64,000 bases of DNA from Solilutibacter tolerans (GTDB taxonomy: Bacteria; Pseudomonadota; Gammaproteobacteria; Xanthomonadales; Xanthomonadaceae): assembly GCF_900155935.1 (NCBI RefSeq), contig NZ_FTLW01000002.1, forward strand, positions 576,893-640,892, in the 5' to 3' direction. Made by a program: the position numbers and the translations under genes. Within the stretch, counting starts at the first letter, position 1. Each line of letters begins with the position of its first letter. The notes under the pieces were generated by a model that was given only the letters and a program-made list of their open reading frames with translations, did not search any database and was not told where the DNA came from. Shown one piece after another: positions 57,117 to 64,000 of this stretch.

Positions 57117-58181
57117 TTACGCGACCTGCAGTGTCGGATAGTCTGTATAGCCCTTGGCGCCACCTGCGTAGAACGTGTTGGAGTCAGGCGCGTTCAGCGG
57201 TGCCTTGGCCCTGATGCGTGCGGGCAGGTCCGGGTTAGCCAGGAAGGCGGTGCCAAAGGCCACAGCGTCAAGCTTACCTTCGGCAATAGCTGCCTCTGCC
57301 TCATCAGCGCTGTAACCCATATTGCCCACCAACACACCCTTGTACTTTTCACGCGCTACGGGCATGACATCGGCCTTCTGCACGCCGAAGAAATCGGCGC
57401 GCATCACGTGCAGGTAGGCTAGCTTGAAGGCATTGAGCCTATCGGCCAGGAAGCCGATGAGGGCCAGCGGGTCGCTGTCTTTCATGCTGTTGAAGCTGTT
57501 GAGGGGCGACAGGCGCAGACCCACACGTTCGGAACCGATCGCCTGGATCACGGCAGTGAGTACCTCGAACAGCAAACGTGCACGGTTTTCCAGCGATCCG
57601 CCGTAAGCATCGGTGCGCTGGTTGGGCGTGTCGCGCAGAAACTGGTCAATCAGGTAGCCGTTGGCGCCGTGCACTTCCACACCATCAAAGCCGGCGGCAA
57701 TGGCGTTGCGAGCGCCTTGAGCAAACGCAGCGACGATGCCGGGAATCTCTTCGACGGTCAGGGGGCGGGGCACCGCGTGCGGCACCTTGCCTTGGGGCGT
57801 GTGAATCTCACCCTCAATAGCGGTGGCGCTGCTGGAGACAATGGGGGCGCCATCGGCAGCGCCAGGGTAGGCTGCGCGGCCAGGGTGCCAGATCTGCATG
57901 AAGATGCGTCCGCCCTTGGCGTGCACCGCGTCGGTCACCTGCCTCCAGGCTGCAATCTGCGCGTCGTTGTAGATGCCAGGCTCATTGACGAAGGCCGATG
58001 TACCGGGCGCCACCATGGTGCATTCGGTAATCAGCAGGCCGCCGGTGGCTCGCTGGCTGTAGTACTCGGCCATCAGCGCGTTGGGCATGTGGCCAACGTC
58101 GGCACGGGCGCGTGTCAGTGGGGCCAGAAGGATGCGGTTGGGCAGGGTGAGAGAACCTACTTGAAGTGGATTGAATAGCAT
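57117..58181 (-). CDS. Old Yellow Enzyme family alkene reductase (NemA-like)
   Basis: 354-residue FMN-dependent ene reductase. Diagnostic segments: LFNPLQVGSLTLPNRILLAP, IFMQIWHPGRAAYP, GFDGVEVHGANGYLIDQFLR (catalytic His and Asn) and TDAYGGSLENRARLL. Reduces activated double bonds, N-ethylmaleimide or nitrate esters with NAD(P)H. It sits upstream of the quinone oxidoreductase in the same operon; a 257-bp gap separates it from the next gene. Such enzymes are often induced by electrophiles through a neighbouring regulator. Confidence 0.94.
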   Translation of the reverse strand: MLFNPLQVGSLTLPNRILLAPLTRARADVGHMPNALMAEYYSQRATGGLLITECTMVAPGTSAFVNEPGIYNDAQIAAWRQVTDAVHAKGGRIFMQIWHPGRAAYPGAADGAPIVSSSATAIEGEIHTPQGKVPHAVPRPLTVEEIPGIVAAFAQGARNAIAAGFDGVEVHGANGYLIDQFLRDTPNQRTDAYGGSLENRARLLFEVLTAVIQAIGSERVGLRLSPLNSFNSMKDSDPLALIGFLADRLNAFKLAYLHVMRADFFGVQKADVMPVAREKYKGVLVGNMGYSADEAEAAIAEGKLDAVAFGTAFLANPDLPARIRAKAPLNAPDSNTFYAGGAKGYTDYPTLQVA

Positions 58182-58258
58182 GTGGATGAAACCCCAGATT
58201 AGTGAACAGAAAAAGTGGTAAAGCTAACAGTTTTCCCAATACCCAGACCTTTGAAAGG

Positions 58259-58354
58259 TCACTGAAGACTGCTTTGGCACGGCTGGTGCTTTTGCACCCA
58301 ACGCACGATGTAGTAGACGCAAGTGGGTGCCAACACGTTACTGGACGTATTCAT
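58259..58354 (-). CDS. 31-residue small open frame, possible leader peptide
   Basis: ATG 58354 preceded by GGAGAG at six bases, running to TGA 58259-58261: MNTSSNVLAPTCVYYIVRWV then QKHQPCQSSLQ. It lies alone in the 257-bp gap upstream of the Old Yellow Enzyme gene, 77 bp before it. The good ribosome site is the only support; it may be a leader peptide or a remnant. Unproven. Confidence 0.25.
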   Translation of the reverse strand: MNTSSNVLAPTCVYYIVRWVQKHQPCQSSLQ

Positions 58355-58438
58355 CGTCAACTCTCCAGCATTAAAAACCGCAAGTGATGCCGCAGGCGGT
58401 TAAACGGGCCCGCAGGCGAGCCCGTCTGAAGAGTGAAA

Positions 58439-59446
58439 TCAGAAACCTTCGAGAACGATCTTGCCCCGGGCCTTGCCGCTCTCGATCAGCGCATGGGCAC
58501 GACGCATGTTTGCCGCATTGATCGCACCAAAGTGCTCGCCCACGGTAGTTTGCAGAACACCTTGGTCAATCAGAGCGCTGACCCGATTGAGCAGGTGATG
58601 CTGATTGATCATGTCCGGGGTTTCGTACAGCGAGCGGGTGAACATCAGCTCCCAATGCAATGACAGCGACTTGCGCTTGAGCGGCACCACATCGAGCGTT
58701 TCGGGATCGTCAATCACACCCAGACGCCCCTGTGGCTTGAGCACGTCGATCAGTTGTGCAAAGTGTTGTTCGGTGTGGGTCAGGCTGGCGACATAGTCGA
58801 TCTCCGGCACACCGAGCGCCTGCAACTGTGCGAGCAGTGGCTGACTGTGATCGATCACGTGGTGCGCGCCCAACTGCCGCACCCAATCAGCGGTTTGCTG
58901 GCGTGAGGCGGTACCAATGACGGTAAGGCGGGTCAACTTTCGGGCCAATTGCACCAGCATCGAACCGACGCCGCCAGCCGCTCCAGTGATCAACAGGCAC
59001 TTGCCCTCCCCCGTGCCCTCGACGACACCAAGCCGGTCAAACAACAATTCCCAGGCCGTGATCGAGGTCAATGGCAACGCTGCCGCATCGGCGGCACTCA
59101 ATGAATGAGGCTTGTGCCCGACGATCCGCTCATCGACCAAATGGAATTCGCTGTAGCTGCCGGGGCGGGCAATCGAGCCGGCATAGAACACTTCATCGCC
59201 CGGCTGAAACAGCGTCACTTCAGCGCCGACCTCGCGGACAATGCCTGTGGCGTCCCAGCCGAGGATTATCGGTTCTTTTGTGATAGTTCCGACACGCACC
59301 TTGGTATCCACCGGATTCACTGATACCGCGCGAACTTCGACCAGCAGATCCCGAGGGCCAGGCGTGGGCCGCGGGAGACTGATGTCGATCAATGCTTGTG
59401 GATTGTCGATGGGCAACGCGTGCTGGGTAAAGCTGATGGCTTTCAT
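58439..59446 (-). CDS. Zinc-type alcohol dehydrogenase family oxidoreductase, zinc-free
   Basis: 335-residue MDR protein of the zinc-binding alcohol dehydrogenase family 1 (ZADH/FinB-like) group. N-terminal MKAISFTQHALPIDNPQALI, GWDATGIVREVGAEVTLFQP, cofactor motif LITGAAGGVGSMLVQLARKL, and the C-terminal SGKARGKIVLEGF. Probably NADPH-dependent reduction of quinones or aldehydes. Separate from the upstream small frame (4-bp ATGA overlap) and from the Old Yellow Enzyme operon by 257 bp, but the same strand and theme. Confidence 0.92.
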   Translation of the reverse strand: MKAISFTQHALPIDNPQALIDISLPRPTPGPRDLLVEVRAVSVNPVDTKVRVGTITKEPIILGWDATGIVREVGAEVTLFQPGDEVFYAGSIARPGSYSEFHLVDERIVGHKPHSLSAADAAALPLTSITAWELLFDRLGVVEGTGEGKCLLITGAAGGVGSMLVQLARKLTRLTVIGTASRQQTADWVRQLGAHHVIDHSQPLLAQLQALGVPEIDYVASLTHTEQHFAQLIDVLKPQGRLGVIDDPETLDVVPLKRKSLSLHWELMFTRSLYETPDMINQHHLLNRVSALIDQGVLQTTVGEHFGAINAANMRRAHALIESGKARGKIVLEGF

Positions 59447-59499
59447 GGAGACTCGCTGTCGAACAGCAGGGCGATTACGGGGAGTTTCGTCATGGTCAT
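59443..59499 (-). CDS. 18-residue small open frame overlapping the dehydrogenase start
   Basis: ATG 59499 after GAGG encodes MTMTKLPVIALLFDSESP and stops by ATGA overlap with the dehydrogenase ATG at 59446. The arrangement would couple translation. It may be a leader peptide, or the start of a gene lost by recombination. Only the ribosome site and the overlap support it. Confidence 0.3.
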   Translation of the reverse strand: MTMTKLPVIALLFDSESP

Positions 59500-59578
59500 G
59501 CCTCGGGTTGGAGTGAACCTGACGGCGGGCATTCGGCTTCGGGTTCGGGGTGGTGTGCGGGGTGAAAGGAATTGCCGG

Positions 59579-60454
59579 TCACGAATGCCGGGCCTGCCGG
59601 AATGCCGGCGCCTTCTGGCCATCCCAATCGAGGTCGACGGCCACCTGGGCCTGCGCGCGGTGGCGTTCGAGCGCGTCGATGTCGAGATCGGCGATCGCCC
59701 AGGCTTGCGCGCCGCGGGTCGTCGCAAGGATGCCGTCGTCGGGAAAGCCGTGGTCCATCGGCGCGTAGATCGTGGCCTCGCCGGTGTTCGTATCCAGAGC
59801 CGGACTCCAGTCGGCGGTCCCGGTGGTGACCGCCTGCGCGACGAACATCCGGTTCTCCAGTGCGCGCGCCATGCAGCCGACGCGCACCCGGGTCGCGCCC
59901 GCCTGCGTGTCCGTGCAGCTCGGCACCAACAGCAGACGGGCGCCGGCTTCGCGTTGGGCGCGCACGGGCAAGGGGAATTCGCTGTCGTAGCAGACAGCGA
60001 TGCCGGCGCGCACGCCCGCCACGTCGAAGACTTTGAGTTCGTCGCCGCCCTCGATGACGCCAGCGTCCCGCTCGAATCCGGTCAACTGCAGCTTGTCCTG
60101 ATAGCCGCGCGTGCCGTCCGGGGCGAACCACCACGCACGGTTGCGATAGCGTCCCGGGGCGACTTCGGTCAGGAACGTGCCGGCCTGGATGACCAGGCGC
60201 AGCTCGCGCGACAGGTCGGCGTACAGCGCCAGCCAATCGGATTGCAGCGTTTGCAGCGCGGCCAGCGAAGCGTTCAAGTCGCGGCTGATTTCGGGCGCGA
60301 ACGTTGACGCCAGTTCGAGCGACAGGTATTCGGGCAGCACGGCCAGTTCGACGCCGGCACCGCATGCTTCTCCCAGGATCTGGCGCTGGCGTGCGGCAAA
60401 GGCCTCGAAGTCGGCGGGGTTGCCAACAGCGTACTTGGCGACGGCGATCTTCAT
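59579..60454 (-). CDS. Carbon-nitrogen hydrolase (nitrilase superfamily)
   Basis: 291 residues with the nitrilase-superfamily catalytic triad intact: Glu in AVLPEYLSLE, Lys in GYQDKLQLTGFE, Cys in IAVCYDSEFP. Hydrolyses an amide or nitrile; substrate unknown. A nitrilase followed by a GNAT gene with ATGA overlap (60451-60454) is a known pair in many bacteria. Last gene of the minus-strand operon NTF2-GNAT-nitrilase. Confidence 0.93.
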   Translation of the reverse strand: MKIAVAKYAVGNPADFEAFAARQRQILGEACGAGVELAVLPEYLSLELASTFAPEISRDLNASLAALQTLQSDWLALYADLSRELRLVIQAGTFLTEVAPGRYRNRAWWFAPDGTRGYQDKLQLTGFERDAGVIEGGDELKVFDVAGVRAGIAVCYDSEFPLPVRAQREAGARLLLVPSCTDTQAGATRVRVGCMARALENRMFVAQAVTTGTADWSPALDTNTGEATIYAPMDHGFPDDGILATTRGAQAWAIADLDIDALERHRAQAQVAVDLDWDGQKAPAFRQARHS

Positions 60455-61059
60455 TGACCGGCCTCCAGCGGACGCAGCCACATCGTCAGCGTCTGCTCGG
60501 ATTCGTGCGCTTCGCCGAGTTGTTTCCACGGCAGGCTTACCTGCATGTCCGGCTGCCGCGTGTACCCACGGCGGGTCCAGAACACGTCGTTGCCGCGATA
60601 ATCGGCCGGCCGCCGTGGATCATCGCTTGCCCGATTCACCGATGCGAACGAGGTCCAGCGGATGCCACCCAGCGAACGGGCATGCGCCTCACGCTCATCG
60701 AAGAAGCGATGCCCAAGGCCCTGTCCGCGGAACGCCGGGAGCAGGACGGATTCACCGCAGTAGAACACCTCCTCCACCGGGATGCCTCGGTCGAGGAACG
60801 GCGCCTGGAAGGCCGGTTCGGCTTCGCCTAGCGGCAATCCGGTGGATGCCCCCACCACCTCGTCGCCGGCGAGCACGAGCACGAGCACGCTGCCTGCCGA
60901 GCGGGCATAGGTGGCGAAGTAATGCTTCTCGTACTCGGCGTCGCCCTCGTAGAGGTAGGGAAAAGCGCGGAAGACCTCGGCGCGCAGGCGTGCCACGTCG
61001 TCGAACCACTCGACCATGTCGGCACCGCGGCGGACGAGGACGCGAATGTCACCTGCCAT
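60451..61059 (-). CDS. GNAT-family N-acetyltransferase
   Basis: 202 residues from ATG 61059. The acetyl-CoA-binding motif reads LLPAFRGQGLGHRFFDEREA, with the preceding beta strands VLVLVLAGDEVVGASTGLPL. The C-terminal part ends YTRQPDMQVSLPWKQLGE. It likely acetylates a small amine; the coupled nitrilase-superfamily hydrolase suggests synthesis or salvage of a modified amide. Starts 1 bp after the NTF2-like gene ends. Confidence 0.9.
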   Translation of the reverse strand: MAGDIRVLVRRGADMVEWFDDVARLRAEVFRAFPYLYEGDAEYEKHYFATYARSAGSVLVLVLAGDEVVGASTGLPLGEAEPAFQAPFLDRGIPVEEVFYCGESVLLPAFRGQGLGHRFFDEREAHARSLGGIRWTSFASVNRASDDPRRPADYRGNDVFWTRRGYTRQPDMQVSLPWKQLGEAHESEQTLTMWLRPLEAGQ

Positions 61060-61060
61060 G

Positions 61061-61468
61061 TCAGCGCTTCTCGCCAACCTGGGCGATCCAGTCGTCCAGG
61101 TTGTAGTAGTTGGTGACGCGCGCGATTTTGCCGTCACGGACGTCGAAGAACGCGCCGCCCGGCAGCACGTAGCGCTGGCCTTCGGCTTCCGGCAGCCCCT
61201 CGTCGGTCACCTTGTATTCGCCGTGCACCACGTATTCGGCGCCCGCGCGCAGGCCGTCGGCGCTGACCATCACCACGATGTCCCGCAACTGCTCGCCGTA
61301 ACAGCGATCCATGCGTTGCAGGAAGGCGCGGAACGCATCGCGGCCGGTTTCGCGCGCCCCTTGGTTCAGGTCGTGGGCGACGTCATCGGTCAGCATCGAC
61401 AACATGGCCTCGCGGTCGCCGCGATTGAAGGCGTCGTAGTAGGCGGCAATCAGATTCGAAGTGTTCAT
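61061..61468 (-). CDS. NTF2-like/SnoaL family protein
   Basis: 135 residues with the cone-shaped NTF2-like fold: NLIAAYYDAFNRGDREAMLS opening, AEYVVHGEYKVTDEG and GGAFFDVRDGKIARVTNYY. Family members include ketosteroid isomerases and limonene epoxide hydrolases; catalytic residues cannot be confirmed. First gene of the operon with GNAT and nitrilase-superfamily hydrolase, divergent from the LysR gene. Confidence 0.9.
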   Translation of the reverse strand: MNTSNLIAAYYDAFNRGDREAMLSMLTDDVAHDLNQGARETGRDAFRAFLQRMDRCYGEQLRDIVVMVSADGLRAGAEYVVHGEYKVTDEGLPEAEGQRYVLPGGAFFDVRDGKIARVTNYYNLDDWIAQVGEKR

Positions 61469-61549
61469 TCGGGTTCCGTGTGCATGCGGGAGGATCCGGG
61501 GCATCCCGGAATGAGGACAAGTTTGCGAAACCGCTCAGGCTATGTATAT

Positions 61550-61574
61550 GGAATTATTGCGATTTCATAATTCC
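61550..61574. promoter_or_regulatory. LysR-type operator (perfect inverted repeat)
   Basis: GGAATTAT, nine bases, ATAATTCC: a perfect 8-bp inverted repeat containing a T-N11-A core, the LysR-family signature. ATATGGAAT also repeats directly around 61546-61554 and 61577-61585. It lies between the NTF2-like start (61468) and the LysR GTG (61623). Confidence 0.75.
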
Positions 61575-61622
61575 CCAATATGGAATAAAGTCGAACATCG
61601 CAACCGGCCGAGCAGACGCACT

Positions 61623-62528
61623 GTGAACAAGGAATTCGAGCTGCTACGTATCTTCCGAGTGACGGCCGAAAACAGCAGTTTTCGTGACGCGGCGGTCCGG
61701 CTCGGAACGTCTCCACAAGGCGTCACGCGTGCCATTCAGCGACTGGAGCAGCACTACGGCGAGGTGTTGTTCCATCGAACCACACGGCAGGTGCGCATCA
61801 CGGCTTTTGGCGAGGGCTTGCTGGAACAGGTGCGTCCTGCCCTGGAGCGCTTCGAAGACCTGTGGCGGATACCTGGTGCGGATCAGCAGGCTTCCCTGTC
61901 GGGCACGGTTCGGATCACCGCGCCACACAGCCTCGGCACCAGGGCAGTTCTACCCGCATTGGAGCGCGTTGCCGCGCGCCATCCCGGCATCACGCTGGAC
62001 GTGCGCCTATCCGATCGCGTCAGCAACCCCGTTGACGAAGGAATCGACGTCGGGATCAGGGTCGGATTCATGCGCGACAGCCGCTTCGTTGCGCGAAAGG
62101 CGGCCGACATGCGGCTTCCGATCGTTGCGGCTCCGCGCCTGATCAAGAAAGTGGGCGTACCTGTTGGGATCGAATCGCTAGCAAGGTTGCCGGTTACAGC
62201 TGCCGTGGATATCAATACCGGCCGCCCTTGGCCTTGGCACTTCAAGGCGGGACACCAGTGGACGCCCACGTCGCCGGCCTTCATCGCAGATAACGCCGAT
62301 ATGGAAATGGGGGCGGCGTTGGCCGGGATTGCCTTCGCTCAACTGGCCGACTACATGGCGGCTCCTTACATCGCCAGCGGAAAGCTCGTGCAGGTACTGG
62401 AGCAGGAGGAACCTCCTGCATGGGGGTTGTACGTCTACCGGCCTCAGCGCGGGCCCGTATCAGGCAGGGTTCGGGTGGTGTTTGATGAGTTGCGCGCCGC
62501 TGTTGGATCGCTACCTGTTTTGCGCTAA
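61623..62528 (+). CDS. LysR-family transcriptional regulator
   Basis: 301 residues, the usual family length, from GTG 61623. An upstream in-frame ATG at 61542 is rejected because the inverted repeat lies within that extension. The N-terminal winged helix-turn-helix reads FRVTAENSSFRDAAVRLGTS then PQGVTRAIQRLEQHYGEVLF; the C-terminal effector-binding domain is complete (SGTVRITAPHSLGTRAVLPA). Likely controls the divergent NTF2-GNAT-nitrilase operon and itself. Effector unknown. Confidence 0.92.
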   Translation: MNKEFELLRIFRVTAENSSFRDAAVRLGTSPQGVTRAIQRLEQHYGEVLFHRTTRQVRITAFGEGLLEQVRPALERFEDLWRIPGADQQASLSGTVRITAPHSLGTRAVLPALERVAARHPGITLDVRLSDRVSNPVDEGIDVGIRVGFMRDSRFVARKAADMRLPIVAAPRLIKKVGVPVGIESLARLPVTAAVDINTGRPWPWHFKAGHQWTPTSPAFIADNADMEMGAALAGIAFAQLADYMAAPYIASGKLVQVLEQEEPPAWGLYVYRPQRGPVSGRVRVVFDELRAAVGSLPVLR

Positions 62529-62596
62529 CACACAATCAAAGCGCCCAAGGAATGAGTTGGTGCGGAGACAACAGACAGAATGTCCGCTTCTGGCCG

Positions 62597-63905
62597 AAGC
62601 TGTGTAAAAACTCGCGAGCGCGGAACCGCGAGGTCGATGTAGCTAGATCGAACAACCAGCGCTGCAGCAAAAGAACCTGATGTTCAGGCCGCGATGGCCC
62701 GCACCATGCCCTCGGTGCCCATGATCTTGATCATCCGCTTCATGTTGTAGGCCAGAACTGCCAGGCTGATCTCCGTTTTGACCTTCGGTAGCGTCTTCGT
62801 CAGCAACGGCGTCGTGCCGAGCCATGATTTCAGCGTGCCGAAGACATGTTCCACCGTCTGCCTTCGCACCACCGCTGTTTGCGGCCTGGCATCCAGCAGC
62901 ATCTGCATTCGTTCGAGCACATGCTCGTGCTCCCATCGTCCGATACGCCTGTAGCTGGCAGTCGTGCATTGCTTCCGGATCAGGCAGCGGGGGCAGGCGG
63001 AGGACCAGTACTTGTGCAAGGTCAGCCCTTTCTCCTCTGTCGTAAAGCGGTGGATCGCCCGTTCGCCCGCCGGACATTCGTACTCATCAGCGGCTTCGTC
63101 GTAGACGAAATCGCGTTTGTCGAACCGGCCTTCGGCCTTGGCGTTGGATGTCAGAGGCTTGGGTACCAACGGGATGACGCCTGCCTCCTCGCACGCCAGG
63201 ATCTCCGGGGCACTGAAGTAACCACGGTCCGCCAGCGCCGTCATATGCTCGGCGCCAAGGGCGTCCTTGGCCTTCATCGCCATGCGTGAGAGTTGCGCAC
63301 GGTCGTGATCGTCGTTTGTCACGTCGTATGCCACGATCAGGTGGTGCTTGGCGTCGACCGCCGCCTGGACGTTGTAGCCCACCGTGCCCGTGCCACGGCC
63401 ACTTGAGGTCATTGATCTCGCGTCGGGATCCGTCAGCGAGATCTGGTGATCGGGGGTGGCCTCAAGCTGCTTTTCAATCTCGTCGAGCTTCTCCATCTGC
63501 GCATGCAGCTTGGCCAGCTTGTCTCTCAGCTGGGGAACACGGCCCTCTGGCAACAAAGTGGGATCGCGATCTGACCGGTCCAGCTCGGCTAGGTAACGCG
63601 CAACGCTGTCCTCCAGTTGTTGCCGGCGCCCCTTGATCTTGCCGACGGTGAAGTTGCGATCCCGACTGTTCACTGCCTTCAGCTTGCTGCCGTCAATCGC
63701 GACGATTGCATGCGAGAAGACCTTCATGTTCCGGCACAGCGCGACGAACCGACTGCACACGGCTGTGATCGCGCCGCCGTTGTCCTTGCGGAAGTCGGCG
63801 ATGGTCTTGAAGTCCGGCGCCAGTCGACCGGTCAGCCAGATCAGCTCCAGGTTCCGTTGCGCCTCCCGTTCCAGGCGCCGGCTGGACTGGATGCGATTGA
63901 GGTAA
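62597..63905 (-). mobile_element. IS1182-family insertion sequence, 5' end lost
   Basis: The 3' terminal repeat begins near 62600 (CTGTGTAAAAACTC type end, typical of IS1182 elements) and the transposase reads leftward. The other end is missing: the transposase frame is replaced at about 63905 by unrelated sequence. Exact boundaries are approximate because the second terminal repeat and target duplication are not visible. Confidence 0.75.
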
Positions 63906-63949
63906 CGACGTCCCCCCGGTTTTGAGTAGTACGGCGCTTTGGAGTCCAA
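62684..63949 (-). pseudogene. IS1182-family transposase lacking its N terminus
   Basis: From about YLNRIQSSRRLEREAQRN on, the frame is a normal DDE transposase of the IS1182 family: IADFRKDNGGAITAVCSRFV, VAIDGSKLKAVNSRDRNFTV, VGYNVQAAVDAKHHLIVAYD, ALADRGYFSAPEIL and the C-terminal RQTVEHVFGTLKSWLG, ending near 62684. About 80 N-terminal residues are gone; the first 14 (MDSKAPYYSKPGGR) come from the inserted IS3-family end. Probably inactive. Confidence 0.8.
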
Positions 63950-64000
63950 TCCCCAACGATACGGAGATTGGACGTGAAGAAGCGTTTTACCGAGGAACAG
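63906..64000 (+). mobile_element. Left end of an IS3-family element
   Basis: Sequence from about 63906 shows no relation to the IS1182 transposase and leads into a frame whose start matches IS3-family orfA. The element continues beyond the window. The exact left inverted repeat cannot be fixed here. Confidence 0.6.
63974..64000 (+). CDS. Start of IS3-family transposase orfA, 3' end outside window
   Basis: GTG start with GGAG seven bases upstream; the nine visible codons read MKKRFTEEQ, the standard opening of IS3-family (IS407-group type) orfA helix-turn-helix proteins. The rest lies beyond the window. Confidence 0.7.

Noticed and set aside
61542..61622. ATG 61542 as LysR start
   Set aside because: It would put the operator inside the gene and add 27 unusual residues before a family-typical N terminus.

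Overview
The window reads as chromosome of a high-GC gammaproteobacterium of the Xanthomonadaceae (Lysobacteraceae). The arguments are the gene order rho/trxA/rhlB, the run ftsE-ftsX-receiver-ung-rpoH, a RhlB with a long basic tail, a TopA with a lysine-rich tail and no zinc fingers, a RpoD with a long acidic insert, and the Smg/DprA/LysM/Def/Fmt/RsmB block. Genus cannot be fixed from the sequence alone.

Positions 1-51520 are core chromosome. From left to right: a large membrane-anchored ankyrin protein (5' end cut by the window), a GGDEF protein and a TonB-like protein; rho and trxA facing rhlB; a divisome/stress block (ftsE, ftsX, a double-receiver protein, ung, rpoH); a two-component system divergent from a PAP2 phosphatase and the lipid A phosphoethanolamine transferase eptA; priA with an inverted pair of DnaA boxes upstream; a sigma-region-4-like membrane protein with a DUF3106 partner; two damaged genes (a frameshifted DUF3667 gene and an AraC-type regulator with an in-frame stop); MATE, sppA, SDR, two tandem DUF4124 genes, tsaC, ohr, topA; then smg-dprA-lysM facing def-fmt-rsmB; an envelope block (GT83-like and two other glycosyltransferases, two PH-domain membrane proteins, an LpxL-like acyltransferase); and dtd, rpoD and a copper-chaperone-like lipoprotein.

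At 51569-51644 lies a tRNA-Ile2 gene (CAT anticodon), followed at once by clustered short repeats and a P4-type tyrosine integrase. This marks the left edge of a probable genomic island that runs past the right end of the window. Its cargo is mostly small-molecule redox enzymes: two ABM-type monooxygenases, a luciferase-like oxidoreductase, two medium-chain dehydrogenases/quinone reductases and an Old Yellow Enzyme, with a GlxA-type regulator. Next to them sits a nitrilase-superfamily/GNAT/NTF2-like operon read divergently from a LysR gene. The window ends in an IS1182-family transposase gene whose 5' part is replaced by the start of an IS3-family element.

The most notable signals are a near-perfect CIRCE (HrcA operator) placed directly over the rpoH start region, a histidine kinase whose ATP-binding domain has lost its key residues although it sits in the eptA neighbourhood, a receiver pair in the ftsEX operon of which the first lacks its phosphoacceptor, an inverted DnaA-box pair far from any recognisable origin, and the tRNA-linked island with its repeat array. 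I see no CRISPR array, no rRNA and no obviously new defence system.
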